From assembly GCA_945888475.1 (NCBI GenBank), contig CAMDAB010000012.1:1-48258 (forward strand): 48,258 nucleotides of DNA, read 5' to 3'. Every line of letters starts with the position of its first letter. Position 1 is the first letter of the stretch. Source of the DNA: Saprospira grandis DSM 2844. Its GTDB lineage: Bacteria; Bacteroidota; Bacteroidia; Chitinophagales; Saprospiraceae. The translations under genes and the position numbers were made by a program. Of the stretch, positions 1 to 8,859 are shown piece by piece. The notes below the pieces were generated by a model, which was not told where the DNA came from, did not search any database, and saw only the letters and a program-made list of their open reading frames with translations.

Positions 1-1725
1 CATGTTTCCCTTACTGTCCTCAATCATGCTTAAAACAGCATCATGACTCAATCCCTGCTTTTGGTTATAGCTTTTAAAAAATTTACCATCGAAACAGCTA
101 ACGCCGCCGCCACTTGTTGCGATCCAAATATTATTTTTCCGGTCTTGGACTATTTTTGTAACTTCATCGCTGTTAAGTCCAGACTTTTTACCAAAATAGG
201 TTAAGTTCTTTCCATCGTATCTTGCAACGCCAGACTCCCTTGTGCCAAACCAAAGATTGCCAGAACGGTCTTCCATTATGCTGACAACATCGTTATTTTT
301 TAATCCTTCTTTTGTAGATAGTTGGTTGAAGCGCTTGCCATCATACTTAAATAGTCCGCCCAAGCTGCCAAACCATAAATCGCCTCGGCTATCTTCAAGG
401 ATACTATAGATTCTTGAAGCGCTGAGCCCTTCTTTTTCTGTAAAATGTCTAAAAAGATGTCCATCGTATCTGGCTAAACCTCCACCGCCAGTACCAACCC
501 ATAAATTACCGGCCTCTTCTTGTAAAATGCAGTTAACATTATTGTGGCTTAGACCCTCATCGGTGCTTATGTAGGTAATTTTTTTTCCACTGACCTTGGC
601 CAGACCATTGTTGTCGGTTCCAAACCATATATTGCCATAGCTATCCTCAAAAATACAGTTTATGAGGTCGTCCCGAAATTTTGTTGAATAATAGGTAAAA
701 TATTTGCCATCAAATCTTATGATGTCATTCCCTGGGGTACCCAACCAAATGTCTCCTTTTTTATCGACAAAGGTTGATATTATTGCGTAAGGCCTTTTGC
801 TTTTTTTTAATTGATAATGAATAAACTGTTTGCCATCAAAACAACTGAGAAAACCACTGGAAGTTCCAATCCAAATTTTTCCATCTGCTGTTTCACAGAG
901 GGAATTTACTTTTTTAGCTTTTAATCCTTGTTTGTGGCCATAATGACTGAAAGTCTTTCCGTCAAATTTACTAAGGCCTCCCTTGGTTGTTCCGATCCAA
1001 ATATTACCATTTTTGTCCTCTAATGTACAGTTAATCATATCATCTTTCAGCCCCTTATTTATTGTATAGTTTCTAAAAGATTTACCGTCATAGGAGGTGA
1101 GGCCTCCACCCCAGGTTCCGAACCAGAGTTTTCCACTTTTTCCCTCAATGATGCAATTAATAATGTCGCTGCCTAGCCCTTCCTTGCTCGTATAATAGGT
1201 AAAAGTTTTTCCATCATATCGCGTAGCACCGCCGCCCCATGTTCCAAACCAGATATTTCCTTGTTTGTCTTGAATAAGTGTTCGGACATCATCGTGTTTC
1301 AATCCCTGTAGCTTTGAAAAAAAAATAAAATTACCAGAAATAATGTCTTTAGCAATCATATCCTTTGCCTCTGCTTGTTCGGGATATTCGGCATCAAAAG
1401 CACTATCTTTAACGACTTCTGATTCAGGGGTTGAAAATGAATCCTGACCTGGGCAATGAATTAAAGGTAATTCAGATGGTATATAAGTTTCAAAATTTAC
1501 AATTTCACTGTTATCTTTAATTTCTATGCTTTGTAGAGGGCTAACTTTCGAAGTTTTAATTTTCAAAGAATCAATAGAAACAATAGTTGGAGGTAAAATA
1601 CTATCATTATTAACCAAATGTCCTTTAGATAATTTTTTATAACTATTATCTGTTTTGTTTTTTTCTTGGTGCTTGTCAACACAGGAAAATAAAGTTATAA
1701 ATATTAGAATATAAAACTTATTCAT
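1..1725 (-). CDS. Reg_prop beta-propeller lipoprotein, C-terminal part beyond the window
   Basis: My reading of the minus strand gives an open frame from the ATG at 1725 to the window edge (575 codons, no stop). It starts with a short hydrophobic segment ending in LFSC, a lipobox, so the mature protein is probably a lipoprotein. After a linker of about 125 residues come at least ten copies of a roughly 42-residue repeat with the core I/L-W-F/I-G-T followed by a Gly-rich turn and YDGK. This is the two-component-regulator propeller (Reg_prop) repeat, normally the periplasmic sensor part of hybrid histidine kinases or of stand-alone propellers. Repeats recur every 123-126 bases. Whether a kinase, a DNA-binding domain or nothing follows cannot be seen. 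A TAAATTTG -7 box lies at 1748-1755. Confidence 0.85.
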   Translation of the reverse strand, partial: MNKFYILIFITLFSCVDKHQEKNKTDNSYKKLSKGHLVNNDSILPPTIVSIDSLKIKTSKVSPLQSIEIKDNSEIVNFETYIPSELPLIHCPGQDSFSTPESEVVKDSAFDAEYPEQAEAKDMIAKDIISGNFIFFSKLQGLKHDDVRTLIQDKQGNIWFGTWGGGATRYDGKTFTYYTSKEGLGSDIINCIIEGKSGKLWFGTWGGGLTSYDGKSFRNYTINKGLKDDMINCTLEDKNGNIWIGTTKGGLSKFDGKTFSHYGHKQGLKAKKVNSLCETADGKIWIGTSSGFLSCFDGKQFIHYQLKKSKRPYAIISTFVDKKGDIWLGTPGNDIIRFDGKYFTYYSTKFRDDLINCIFEDSYGNIWFGTDNNGLAKVSGKKITYISTDEGLSHNNVNCILQEEAGNLWVGTGGGGLARYDGHLFRHFTEKEGLSASRIYSILEDSRGDLWFGSLGGLFKYDGKRFNQLSTKEGLKNNDVVSIMEDRSGNLWFGTRESGVARYDGKNLTYFGKKSGLNSDEVTKIVQDRKNNIWIATSGGGVSCFDGKFFKSYNQKQGLSHDAVLSMIEDSKGNM

Positions 1726-1747
1726 GTTTTGTTTAATCTTGTTTTGC

Positions 1748-1755
1748 CAAATTTA
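1748..1755 (-). promoter_or_regulatory. Candidate -7 box (TAAATTTG) for the Reg_prop gene
   Basis: On the minus strand this matches the Bacteroidota -7 consensus TAnnTTTG, 22 bases upstream of the ATG at 1725. No clear TTTG -33 box is visible at the usual distance, so this is a weak call in AT-rich DNA. Confidence 0.35.
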
Positions 1756-1939
1756 GAAAATTTAGATTTAAGAACATTAGTTTTTTTGATATTTTAAACA
1801 ATTTTTGTGGCAATTACTTTAGTATTAAATTATTTCAATAATGTGACAAAATTATTTTAAACTAAGAATAAAGCAATAAGGTTTAAATAGTCAAATCCAG
1901 AAAATAAAAATTCTTTTAGAAATATTTAAAAACGGAAAA

Positions 1940-2560
1940 ATGAGATTATTACTGGCGTTTAAAAAGCAGAATTTTAAGAAAAATATTTTTACGCTTTTTG
2001 GAATATTATTTTTTATGGCGTCACTTAATGCTCAAGATTTGCCTTCCATTAACAAAGACCGACTAAAACTTTCACGCGAAGGTATGACCTTTCTAACTAG
2101 CTGGGCAGCTGTAAATATTGCCGGAGGTTCAGCAGCCTATTACCTTGCAAAAGACCGAGAATGGAAATATTTTCACGAGATGAATGTCTTTTGGAATACC
2201 GTAAATCTGGGTTTGGGTATTTCGGGTCTTTTGATGGAAAGAAAAAGTAAAGCTGACCTGAATATGGAACAAAGTCTGAAAGCTCAGAAAAGAGTGGAAC
2301 GGATTTTTTTGGTTAACAGCGGTATCGATTTGATTTATATTGGCAGTGGACTTGCCATGAGGCAGATGCAGAACGCCAAAAACCCTGAGAGAATGAGGGG
2401 TTATGGTAATGCACTTATTCTGCAGGGAAGTTTTTTACTGGTCTTCGATGGGGTGGAATATTTTCTGCATCGTAGCAATGGCTATCGCTACAAAACATCT
2501 AAACTGAGTTTCAATTTTAATGGAAACAGTGTAGGACTGAGCTATAATTTTAGCAAATAA
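1940..2560 (+). CDS. Small exported or membrane protein, DUF6992-like
   Basis: The 206-residue protein begins with a basic stretch and a hydrophobic segment ending in SLNAQ, a typical Bacteroidota signal peptide (cleavage near residue 31). The mature part has a conserved-looking block with Asn-Lys-Asp-Arg-Leu, a hydrophobic helix rich in Gly/Ala, then FHEMNVFWNTVNLGLG, and two more hydrophobic helices. I recall this pattern from the Bacteroidota family DUF6992, but the number is from memory. No function is known to me. Its stop is only 8 bases from the end of the convergent DUF6155 gene, with no clear terminator between. The ATG at 1940 has no Shine-Dalgarno sequence. Confidence 0.75.
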   Translation: MRLLLAFKKQNFKKNIFTLFGILFFMASLNAQDLPSINKDRLKLSREGMTFLTSWAAVNIAGGSAAYYLAKDREWKYFHEMNVFWNTVNLGLGISGLLMERKSKADLNMEQSLKAQKRVERIFLVNSGIDLIYIGSGLAMRQMQNAKNPERMRGYGNALILQGSFLLVFDGVEYFLHRSNGYRYKTSKLSFNFNGNSVGLSYNFSK

Positions 2561-2568
2561 GTTCTGAA

Positions 2569-3075
2569 TTAGACTAAATAGCTTTCTAATTCATCATAGA
2601 AAATACTACCCCAAATGTCATTTATTTCGAAAACATTATCCGCTGTTTTTTTTGCCAAATCACTGAAATGTTCAGAAAGGTACTCGCTTTTGATCAGTTT
2701 TAGCAGCGTTACATATACAGACAAAAGGCTTTTCAACAAACTGTCGGGGTCGTAGTCGAAGCGTGCAGAAAAAATTATACCCTGTTCAATATAGTATAGC
2801 ATAAGTTCAGCTTGTGCATCGGGTTGGGCACCAATTTTTTTAAAGTCGGAAAGCGTTTTTCTGGCTTTTGCTAATTTTATTTTGATTTTATCGGGATTAA
2901 TAGCTTTTTTGATTTCAGCCTTGTATTTGTCAATCAGTTGTTCGTCCGATTGATTAAGGTGGTAATGCAAAAAATCTTTAACGGCCTTATTCGATTTGTA
3001 CAAATCAAAGATAATTTCGCTGAGTTCTTCTTTGCTTAGCTCTTTCAGAACCTTTTTCAAGTCACTCAATTTCAT
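2569..3075 (-). CDS. DUF6155 family protein
   Basis: A 168-residue, soluble, mostly helical and lysine-rich protein without signal peptide. The N-terminus (KLSDLKKVLKELSKEELSEI, then DLYKSNKAVKDFL) matches the family I know as DUF6155, common in Bacteroidota and of unknown function. The rest is predicted helix with many Lys and Asp/Glu residues, ending in a short FYDELESYL segment. It lies 27 bases downstream of the flippase-like gene on the same strand, so the two may be co-transcribed. The ATG at 3075 is the only sensible start. Nothing suggests truncation. Confidence 0.75.
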   Translation of the reverse strand: MKLSDLKKVLKELSKEELSEIIFDLYKSNKAVKDFLHYHLNQSDEQLIDKYKAEIKKAINPDKIKIKLAKARKTLSDFKKIGAQPDAQAELMLYYIEQGIIFSARFDYDPDSLLKSLLSVYVTLLKLIKSEYLSEHFSDLAKKTADNVFEINDIWGSIFYDELESYLV

Positions 3076-3102
3076 TTTACACTTATTTTATCTTAATGCT
3101 AA

Positions 3103-4335
3103 CTAATTTCCCTCGCTGAATCCTAATTCTTTAGCTGCACGTTCTTTTTTGTTTCGGTTGATAAGTTTTCTAACCCAGTTTGGAACTACAATCATACCCA
3201 CAATAAGATATACATAATAAGTGAAAAATCGCCAGAAAACAGCCATAATCAAAAGGAGCGTAGCATTGGCCGGGATATAATCCTTGTGAAAAATCATAAA
3301 GGCATTTTCTGCAATTCCCGAACCTCCGGGAGTGGGCGTAATGGCAGTAATAATCCACATAGCCAGCTGCCTTGCATAGATAAGAAACTGTTGTAATGGC
3401 CAGCTTAGATCGAGATTGCCGCTCATGAACTCATTGTAATGCTGTTTTACAACCGGATCGGATGACATAGAAACAAAGCCAAGAATCAGGCAATTCAAGA
3501 CCATAAATTTAGATGTCCATGCGCCAATTGTCACTCCAAAGCTTTTGAGGTGAAAAAGCCAGGTTTTATTTTTTAATTCTACCGAGGTAGTGCGCATCTC
3601 TTCAGCCATTTTTTCAGCGCCACTGCGAAATCTCTTAAGGAATTTAAAGCCAGTGAAAAAGAGCAGTATTTTACTAATTGGTTTACTGCTGACGAATACA
3701 CCGTAAAAAAACAAAGATCCATAAATAAACATAAAGGCGTAAGCAAAGAAAAAAACTTTGCCATAGATAGAATTGGCCGGATTGAGCAGGTCGGAAATGC
3801 TTTGGGCTCCCGGCTGAACCATGAGTGGGCCAAAAAGCAGAAAAAGCAACAAAATAAAGAAAAGGAAAAAGAAAGTGTCGAGAATTACGGTGTAAAGCAC
3901 AAGCATGGTCGTGCGTCCTGCCGGTAGTTTTTCCTGCGAAAGGGCAAAAAGTGCCACTGCAGAACCACCCACTGAAGTTGGCGTTACCGCCGAACTGAAT
4001 TCCCACACCACAATAAGCTCGAGGCATTTTTTCCAACTAAAAAATTTATTGGTGACAATCCTCAGGCGCGTCATGTAAGACAGGTGTCGCGTGCACATAA
4101 AAACAACTGCCATGCCCAACCAAAAGAACACATGCCCATTCCACTGTATTTTGTTAAACTCATCCCAATTGAATTCTTTAACAAACATATAAACAACCAC
4201 AGCAAGGCCAATTACTACAGCAAGTGCAATTCTGCCCGGGCTAATCGATTTTAGTGCCTTGTTAAAATCGGGGTCATCGTACTGACCTGTGTGGCGGGTA
4301 TCGATTTTTTTTGAATCTTTAGGTTGTTCAGACAT
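3103..4335 (-). CDS. YbhN/UPF0104-type membrane protein (flippase-like, LPG synthase TM domain)
   Basis: The 410-residue protein has a short polar N-terminus and about eight hydrophobic helices. The segment SAVTPTSVGGSAVALFALS and, near the C-terminus, AITPTPGGSGIAENAF are the paired Pro/Gly-rich motifs typical of the UPF0104 family, which includes the membrane part of MprF and AglD-like proteins. Members are thought to flip lipids or polyprenyl-linked sugars, but the substrate of most, including this one, is unknown. The gene starts 24 bases downstream of the scpA stop and is probably in one transcript with it. Bacteroidota relatives are usually annotated as flippase-like proteins. Confidence 0.88.
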   Translation of the reverse strand: MSEQPKDSKKIDTRHTGQYDDPDFNKALKSISPGRIALAVVIGLAVVVYMFVKEFNWDEFNKIQWNGHVFFWLGMAVVFMCTRHLSYMTRLRIVTNKFFSWKKCLELIVVWEFSSAVTPTSVGGSAVALFALSQEKLPAGRTTMLVLYTVILDTFFFLFFILLLFLLFGPLMVQPGAQSISDLLNPANSIYGKVFFFAYAFMFIYGSLFFYGVFVSSKPISKILLFFTGFKFLKRFRSGAEKMAEEMRTTSVELKNKTWLFHLKSFGVTIGAWTSKFMVLNCLILGFVSMSSDPVVKQHYNEFMSGNLDLSWPLQQFLIYARQLAMWIITAITPTPGGSGIAENAFMIFHKDYIPANATLLLIMAVFWRFFTYYVYLIVGMIVVPNWVRKLINRNKKERAAKELGFSEGN

Positions 4336-4359
4336 GCTTTTGTTGCTATTGTGGATGAT

Positions 4360-5136
4360 TTATTCCAATTCCAGTTCTATTTGCAGGATTTCTTCGCTCG
4401 GTGGCGCAGCGATCAGAACAAAGTTATTCATTTCTGCCGATTTTAATTCAATTGATATCAATTCCTGTTGTAACAGATCGAGCAGGGCTAGGAAAGTAAA
4501 AATTGCATGCATACGGTTTTCGCATTTCGACAGCAGTTCTTTTGCGTCGACATTTCCTTTTTCAAATACATAGGCAATAATAAATTCTCGTCTTTCTTCA
4601 ATTGTGTAGTTGTAGTGCACAATGGTATGTACCAATTTTTCCTCTCTGTTGTTGAAACGCTGCAAAACTTCCTGATATGTTTTTAAAATTTTGAAGAGCG
4701 AGAGGTTTTCTAGTTCAGCATCGGCCATCGCCTGATTGGCAATGAGCTGAAGTTCAACAAGCATGTTTCCACGCAAATATTTCTTCTGCCGAGCGTCTTC
4801 CAAACGTTGCAATTCGGTGAAAATTTCTTTATAACTTTTGTATTCGAGCAGTTTTTGAACCAATTCCTGACGCGGGTCAATCTCATTTCCCGCATCATCT
4901 AAATCTTTCCGGGGCAGCAGCATTTTGGCTTTAATACGCATGAGGGTAGCCGCAACCAAGATAAAATCGCTTGCCACATCAATATTCAGACTTTCGAGAT
5001 GACGGATATAGTCGAGGAATTCTGTAGTGATTTTCGCTACCGGAATGTCATAAATATCCAATTCGTCGCGCTCAATAAAAAAAAGAAGCAGGTCGAAAGG
5101 GCCCTCAAATTGCGGAAGCTTTATTGTGTAGGTCAA
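4360..5136 (-). CDS. scpA: Segregation and condensation protein A (ScpA kleisin)
   Basis: The 258-residue protein begins with the signature FEGPFDLLLFFIERDELDIYDIPVAKIT of ScpA, the kleisin that bridges the two heads of the SMC dimer together with ScpB. The C-terminal winged-helix part (from about residue 180: REFIIAYVFEKGNVDAKELL, then HAIFTFLALLDLLQQELI) binds the SMC head. The start is a TTG at 5134-5136. An in-frame TAA lies six codons upstream (5152-5154) and no ATG or GTG falls between, so the TTG is effectively forced. The gene is divergent from uppS. No smc or scpB is in the window, which is common in this phylum. Confidence 0.93.
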   Translation of the reverse strand: MTYTIKLPQFEGPFDLLLFFIERDELDIYDIPVAKITTEFLDYIRHLESLNIDVASDFILVAATLMRIKAKMLLPRKDLDDAGNEIDPRQELVQKLLEYKSYKEIFTELQRLEDARQKKYLRGNMLVELQLIANQAMADAELENLSLFKILKTYQEVLQRFNNREEKLVHTIVHYNYTIEERREFIIAYVFEKGNVDAKELLSKCENRMHAIFTFLALLDLLQQELISIELKSAEMNNFVLIAAPPSEEILQIELELE

Positions 5137-5155
5137 TTGAATAAAAGTTTTTTAT

Positions 5156-5163
5156 TATCTTTG
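5156..5163 (+). promoter_or_regulatory. Candidate -7 box (TATCTTTG) for uppS
   Basis: Matches TAnnTTTG 92 bases upstream of the preferred uppS start. A TTG lies 16 bases further upstream, closer than the 19-21 expected, so the -33 box is unclear. Confidence 0.4.
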
Positions 5164-5177
5164 CAGCTGTTGAACGA

Positions 5178-5185
5178 CAAATTTA
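5178..5185 (-). promoter_or_regulatory. Candidate -7 box (TAAATTTG) for scpA
   Basis: On the minus strand it matches TAnnTTTG, 41 bases upstream of the TTG start of scpA. It faces the uppS box 14 bases away, so the two divergent transcripts would start within overlapping promoter DNA. No clear -33 box. Confidence 0.35.
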
Positions 5186-5255
5186 AGAAAAATTCGAATA
5201 TTTGAAGTCCAATTGCATCTTTGCATTGAAATTCTTACAAAAGTACAGCTGTTTA

Positions 5256-6023
5256 ATGGAAAAGGAAGTAACGGATGACATACTGAAGGCACAAATAGCA
5301 TTGAACCGCCTACCGAAACATATTGCCATTATCATGGACGGTAACGGACGTTGGGCACAGATTCAGGGGAAGGCGCGTGTATTCGGTCATCAGAGCGGCG
5401 TGCAATCGGTACGGGATATTACCGAAGCTGCAGCCGAAATCGGTATAGAATATCTAACACTCTATGCTTTCTCTACCGAGAACTGGAATAGACCCAATGA
5501 TGAAGTAAATGCCTTGATGTCTTTGCTCGTAAAAACCATTCAGGCCGAGCTGCCAACGCTCAACAAAAATAACATCCGTCTGCAGTGTATTGGTGATATC
5601 GAAACCCTGCCCGAGGCTACCAGACTCGAACTGCTCGACGCCATGGAAAAAACATCGCACAATAGCAGAATGACACTGATCCTTGCTTTAAGCTACAGTG
5701 CAAAATGGGAAATTATACAGGCCGTAAAATCAATTTCTGAAAAAGTATCAAAAGGCTTGCTCGACGCCGATTCAATTGATGAAGCTTTAGTAGCCGATGA
5801 ATTGGCAACAAAAGGCATTCCCGATCCGGAATTAATGATACGTACAGGCGGAGAAACACGTATTAGCAATTTTTTGCTATGGCAGATTGCTTATGCCGAA
5901 CTTTGTTTTACCAAGGTATTTTGGCCTGATTTTAGAAAAAAAGATTTATTCGAGGCCATCCTCGATTTTCAGCAACGACAGCGCCGATTTGGTAAAACCG
6001 GCGAGCAGGTTGAATCTTTCTGA
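5256..6023 (+). CDS. uppS: Isoprenyl transferase, undecaprenyl diphosphate synthase
   Basis: The enzyme adds cis-isoprene units from isopentenyl diphosphate to farnesyl diphosphate, giving the C55 carrier for peptidoglycan and O-antigen. The signature HIAIIMDGNGRWAQ (catalytic Asp28 from the chosen start) and MIRTGGETRISNFLLWQ are both present, as is the YAFSTENW block. The open frame extends upstream to 5202, but the extra 18 residues are not conserved-looking and the ATG at 5256 gives 255 residues, the normal family length. The next gene, bamA, follows 111 bases later on the same strand, an association often seen in Bacteroidota. Confidence 0.95.
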   Translation: MEKEVTDDILKAQIALNRLPKHIAIIMDGNGRWAQIQGKARVFGHQSGVQSVRDITEAAAEIGIEYLTLYAFSTENWNRPNDEVNALMSLLVKTIQAELPTLNKNNIRLQCIGDIETLPEATRLELLDAMEKTSHNSRMTLILALSYSAKWEIIQAVKSISEKVSKGLLDADSIDEALVADELATKGIPDPELMIRTGGETRISNFLLWQIAYAELCFTKVFWPDFRKKDLFEAILDFQQRQRRFGKTGEQVESF

Positions 6024-6134
6024 GCAACAAAAAAAGAATCCGTTATTATTATTGATTTTATAACCGTACCTTTCGCAACTTAAATTCGTTTTGAATTTAT
6101 ATCCGACAAAAAAAGAAATAAATTACAACATTGC

Positions 6135-8690
6135 ATGAAACATAGCGCTATCAGGCTGGCATTTTTAACATTTAGCATTCTAAGCGGCCTTTTTGCTTCT
6201 GCCCAAAATAATCCTCTCGATACGATAATTCCGTTTATGGAATACAACGAACCTAAGGAATTCGAGATTGCAGGAATTGAAGTAAAGGGTTGTGAGTATA
6301 CCGACCCATTTGCAGTTATAGCCGTTTCAGGTCTAAAGGTTGGGCAAACCATTAAAATTCCGGGTGATGATTTCGGAAAATCTATCCGAAAACTTTGGAA
6401 GCAAGGATTATTTATCGATGTGCACATTGATCAGAGCAGAATTGTCGGTCAGTCGGTCTTTCTCGATATTGTTGTTAAGGAATATCCTCGATTTTCGCGT
6501 CACGATTATCGTGGTATTAAAAAAAGTGTGCACGATGATTTGAATAATGCCATCAACCCATACCTCACCAAGGGACGTGCAGCTACAGAGACAATGAAAA
6601 TGAATGCTATTCGTGAAATAAAAGCCTTTTATGCCGATAAAGGTTTTCCAGATGCGAAGGTAGCTGTGGTGGAGGTAGATGATGAACTTCTAAAAAATTC
6701 AGTAAAGTGGTCTTTCCATGTAGTACGTGGCAAGAGAATACATATCGATAAAATTGATTTTGTTGGAAATGAAGCTGTAAAAGACGCCAGATTACGCAGG
6801 CTGATGAAGGAAACCAAACAACGAACATTCCTAATCAGTATTTTCAAACCATCGAAATATATCGATTATGAATACAAGGCTGACAAAGAAAAATTACTTG
6901 CCTATTATAACAATATCGGTCGAAGGGACGCTAAAATTGTAAGCGATTCGGTGCACTTGCGTGAAGTTACGCTCAAAAACGGAAAGAAAGTCAAGAGAAT
7001 TTATATCGATATTGTTTTGGAAGAGGGGCCTCAATATTATTTTGGCGACATCAGTTTTCGAGGTAATTCAACTTATCCGACCCCGGTTTTACGAGAAGTA
7101 CTGGGTATAAAAAAAGGAGACAAGTATAATGAGCAAATGCTTCAATCGAGAATAAATTTCGATAAAAACGGTCGCGATATTTCAAGTCTTTACATGGACA
7201 ACGGATACTTGTTTTTTCAGGCAAATCCAGTTGAAAAAGGCGTTTTAAATGATACAGTTAATATCGAAATCCGTATTCAGGAGGGGCCGGTTGCTACCAT
7301 CGATAAAGTTATTATCAAAGGAAACGACCGTACACACGAAAATGTAATCAGAAGAGAGCTGCGAACTATTCCCGGGGCAAAATTCAGCAGATCGGATATT
7401 ATTCGTTCGCAGCGACAGCTCATGGCATTGAATTATTTTAATCCCGAAAGCATGGGCGTGAATACACCTGTGAATCCGCAAAGAGGTACGGTTGATATCG
7501 AGTATACTGTAGAAGAAAGGCCCTCCGATCAGCTTGAACTTTCAGCAGGTTGGGGCGGATTTGGTCGCGGACTAATTGGTACGCTTGGGGTTACTTTTAA
7601 TAACTTTTCTTTGCGCAATCTTTTTAATGCAGAGTCCTGGAATCCTCTTCCTCAGGGCGATGGACAAAGACTTAGCTTGCGTATTCAAACGAATGGCCGT
7701 TTTTATCAGTCTTACAATTTTTCATTTACCGAACCATGGCTAGGCGGAAAAAAACCAAATTCCTTGTCTGTGGCTGCTTATCAGTCTAGATTCAACAATG
7801 GTCAAATTCCCGAGTCCAGTAACTTTCAGCAGCTTGTTATCACAGGTGTTAATATCGGTCTAGGTACCCGTTTGAGATGGCCCGATGAATACTTTACATA
7901 CTCGGCATCTTTGGAATATCAGAACATGAACCTGCTTAGAAGATTCGACTTTGCCATTCCAACGGGAGTTTTTCACGATTTGGCCATTCGCCAGGTGTTG
8001 GCTCGCAGTTCGATATTTAATCCAATATTTCCGACAGAGGGTTCCAATATTTCGCTTTCTTTGAAAATGACATTACCTTACTCTTTGGTCAACAAGATGA
8101 ATTATCAAGACCCTAATTTGTCTGATAAAGAAAGATTTAAGTTGGTCGAATACCATAAATGGGATTTCGAAGCAGCCTGGTATGCTCAGTTGGTTAAAAA
8201 CCTTGTCTTGAAGCTTGAAGCCAAGATGGGATTTTTGGGAATGTATAACAACGATGTAGGTTTATCGCCCTTTGGCCGTTACGAACTTGGTGGGGATGGA
8301 CTTTCAAACTTTGTTGGACTGCAGGGCAAGGATATCGTGTCGTTACGTGGGTATAAAGATCCTGTAAATGATGTTTCGGAAGCGAACAGAATAGGTGCAG
8401 GTGTTTTTAACAAATACACGATGGAACTACGTTACCTTATCTCTCCAAACCCTAGTGCAACAGTATATGTTTTAGGATTTCTACAAGGTGGAAATGCCTG
8501 GGCAGGTTTCCGCGATTACAATCCTTTTATGCTCCGAAGATCCGCTGGATTGGGACTCAGGGTGTTCCTTCCTATGTTTGGAACATTGGGATTTGACTAT
8601 GGAATAGGCTTTGATAAAAACCTTCCTGTAGGTTCTAAACCATGGGATTATGGCGCATTTAACATTGTTTTGGGCTTCGAACCAAGATAA
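6135..8690 (+). CDS. bamA: Outer membrane protein assembly factor BamA (Omp85)
   Basis: The 851-residue protein has a signal peptide ending in LFASAQ, then a series of POTRA domains over about residues 35-450 (for example FEIAGIEVKGCEYTDPFAV and HIDKIDFVGNEAV, each with the beta-alpha-alpha-beta-beta pattern), and a C-terminal 16-strand-type barrel domain from about residue 465. The segment LGGDGLSNFVGLQGKDIVSLRGYKD contains the conserved RGY of lid loop 6. It folds beta-barrel proteins into the outer membrane. It sits between uppS and infC with a strong terminator after it. No skp/ompH gene follows, although these are often adjacent in this phylum. Confidence 0.95.
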   Translation: MKHSAIRLAFLTFSILSGLFASAQNNPLDTIIPFMEYNEPKEFEIAGIEVKGCEYTDPFAVIAVSGLKVGQTIKIPGDDFGKSIRKLWKQGLFIDVHIDQSRIVGQSVFLDIVVKEYPRFSRHDYRGIKKSVHDDLNNAINPYLTKGRAATETMKMNAIREIKAFYADKGFPDAKVAVVEVDDELLKNSVKWSFHVVRGKRIHIDKIDFVGNEAVKDARLRRLMKETKQRTFLISIFKPSKYIDYEYKADKEKLLAYYNNIGRRDAKIVSDSVHLREVTLKNGKKVKRIYIDIVLEEGPQYYFGDISFRGNSTYPTPVLREVLGIKKGDKYNEQMLQSRINFDKNGRDISSLYMDNGYLFFQANPVEKGVLNDTVNIEIRIQEGPVATIDKVIIKGNDRTHENVIRRELRTIPGAKFSRSDIIRSQRQLMALNYFNPESMGVNTPVNPQRGTVDIEYTVEERPSDQLELSAGWGGFGRGLIGTLGVTFNNFSLRNLFNAESWNPLPQGDGQRLSLRIQTNGRFYQSYNFSFTEPWLGGKKPNSLSVAAYQSRFNNGQIPESSNFQQLVITGVNIGLGTRLRWPDEYFTYSASLEYQNMNLLRRFDFAIPTGVFHDLAIRQVLARSSIFNPIFPTEGSNISLSLKMTLPYSLVNKMNYQDPNLSDKERFKLVEYHKWDFEAAWYAQLVKNLVLKLEAKMGFLGMYNNDVGLSPFGRYELGGDGLSNFVGLQGKDIVSLRGYKDPVNDVSEANRIGAGVFNKYTMELRYLISPNPSATVYVLGFLQGGNAWAGFRDYNPFMLRRSAGLGLRVFLPMFGTLGFDYGIGFDKNLPVGSKPWDYGAFNIVLGFEPR

Positions 8691-8710
8691 TCATAGATGA
8701 TATAATGATG

Positions 8711-8750
8711 ATGCTGAAATCATATTTTGTTGATTTCAGCATTTTTATTT
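8711..8750 (+). terminator. Rho-independent terminator after bamA
   Basis: Perfect stem ATGCTGAAATCA / TGATTTCAGCAT (8711-8722 and 8731-8742) with an 8-base loop, followed by TTTTATTT. Confidence 0.85.
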
Positions 8751-8859
8751 TAAAAATCTTCAAAAAAACTTGAAATTTGTCCAAAATTGCCCTAAACTCG
8801 CAGTAATAATTAAGAAACAAAATTTTATAACTTTATTTTTTCATTAAAAAACTAATTGC

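Noticed and set aside
1-1380. DNA tandem repeat or CRISPR at the left edge
   Set aside because: The 126-base period is explained by the Reg_prop protein repeats in one long reading frame.
3683-4036. 117-codon open frame inside the flippase-like gene
   Set aside because: It lies out of frame in a well-supported gene and its composition is that of a shadow frame.
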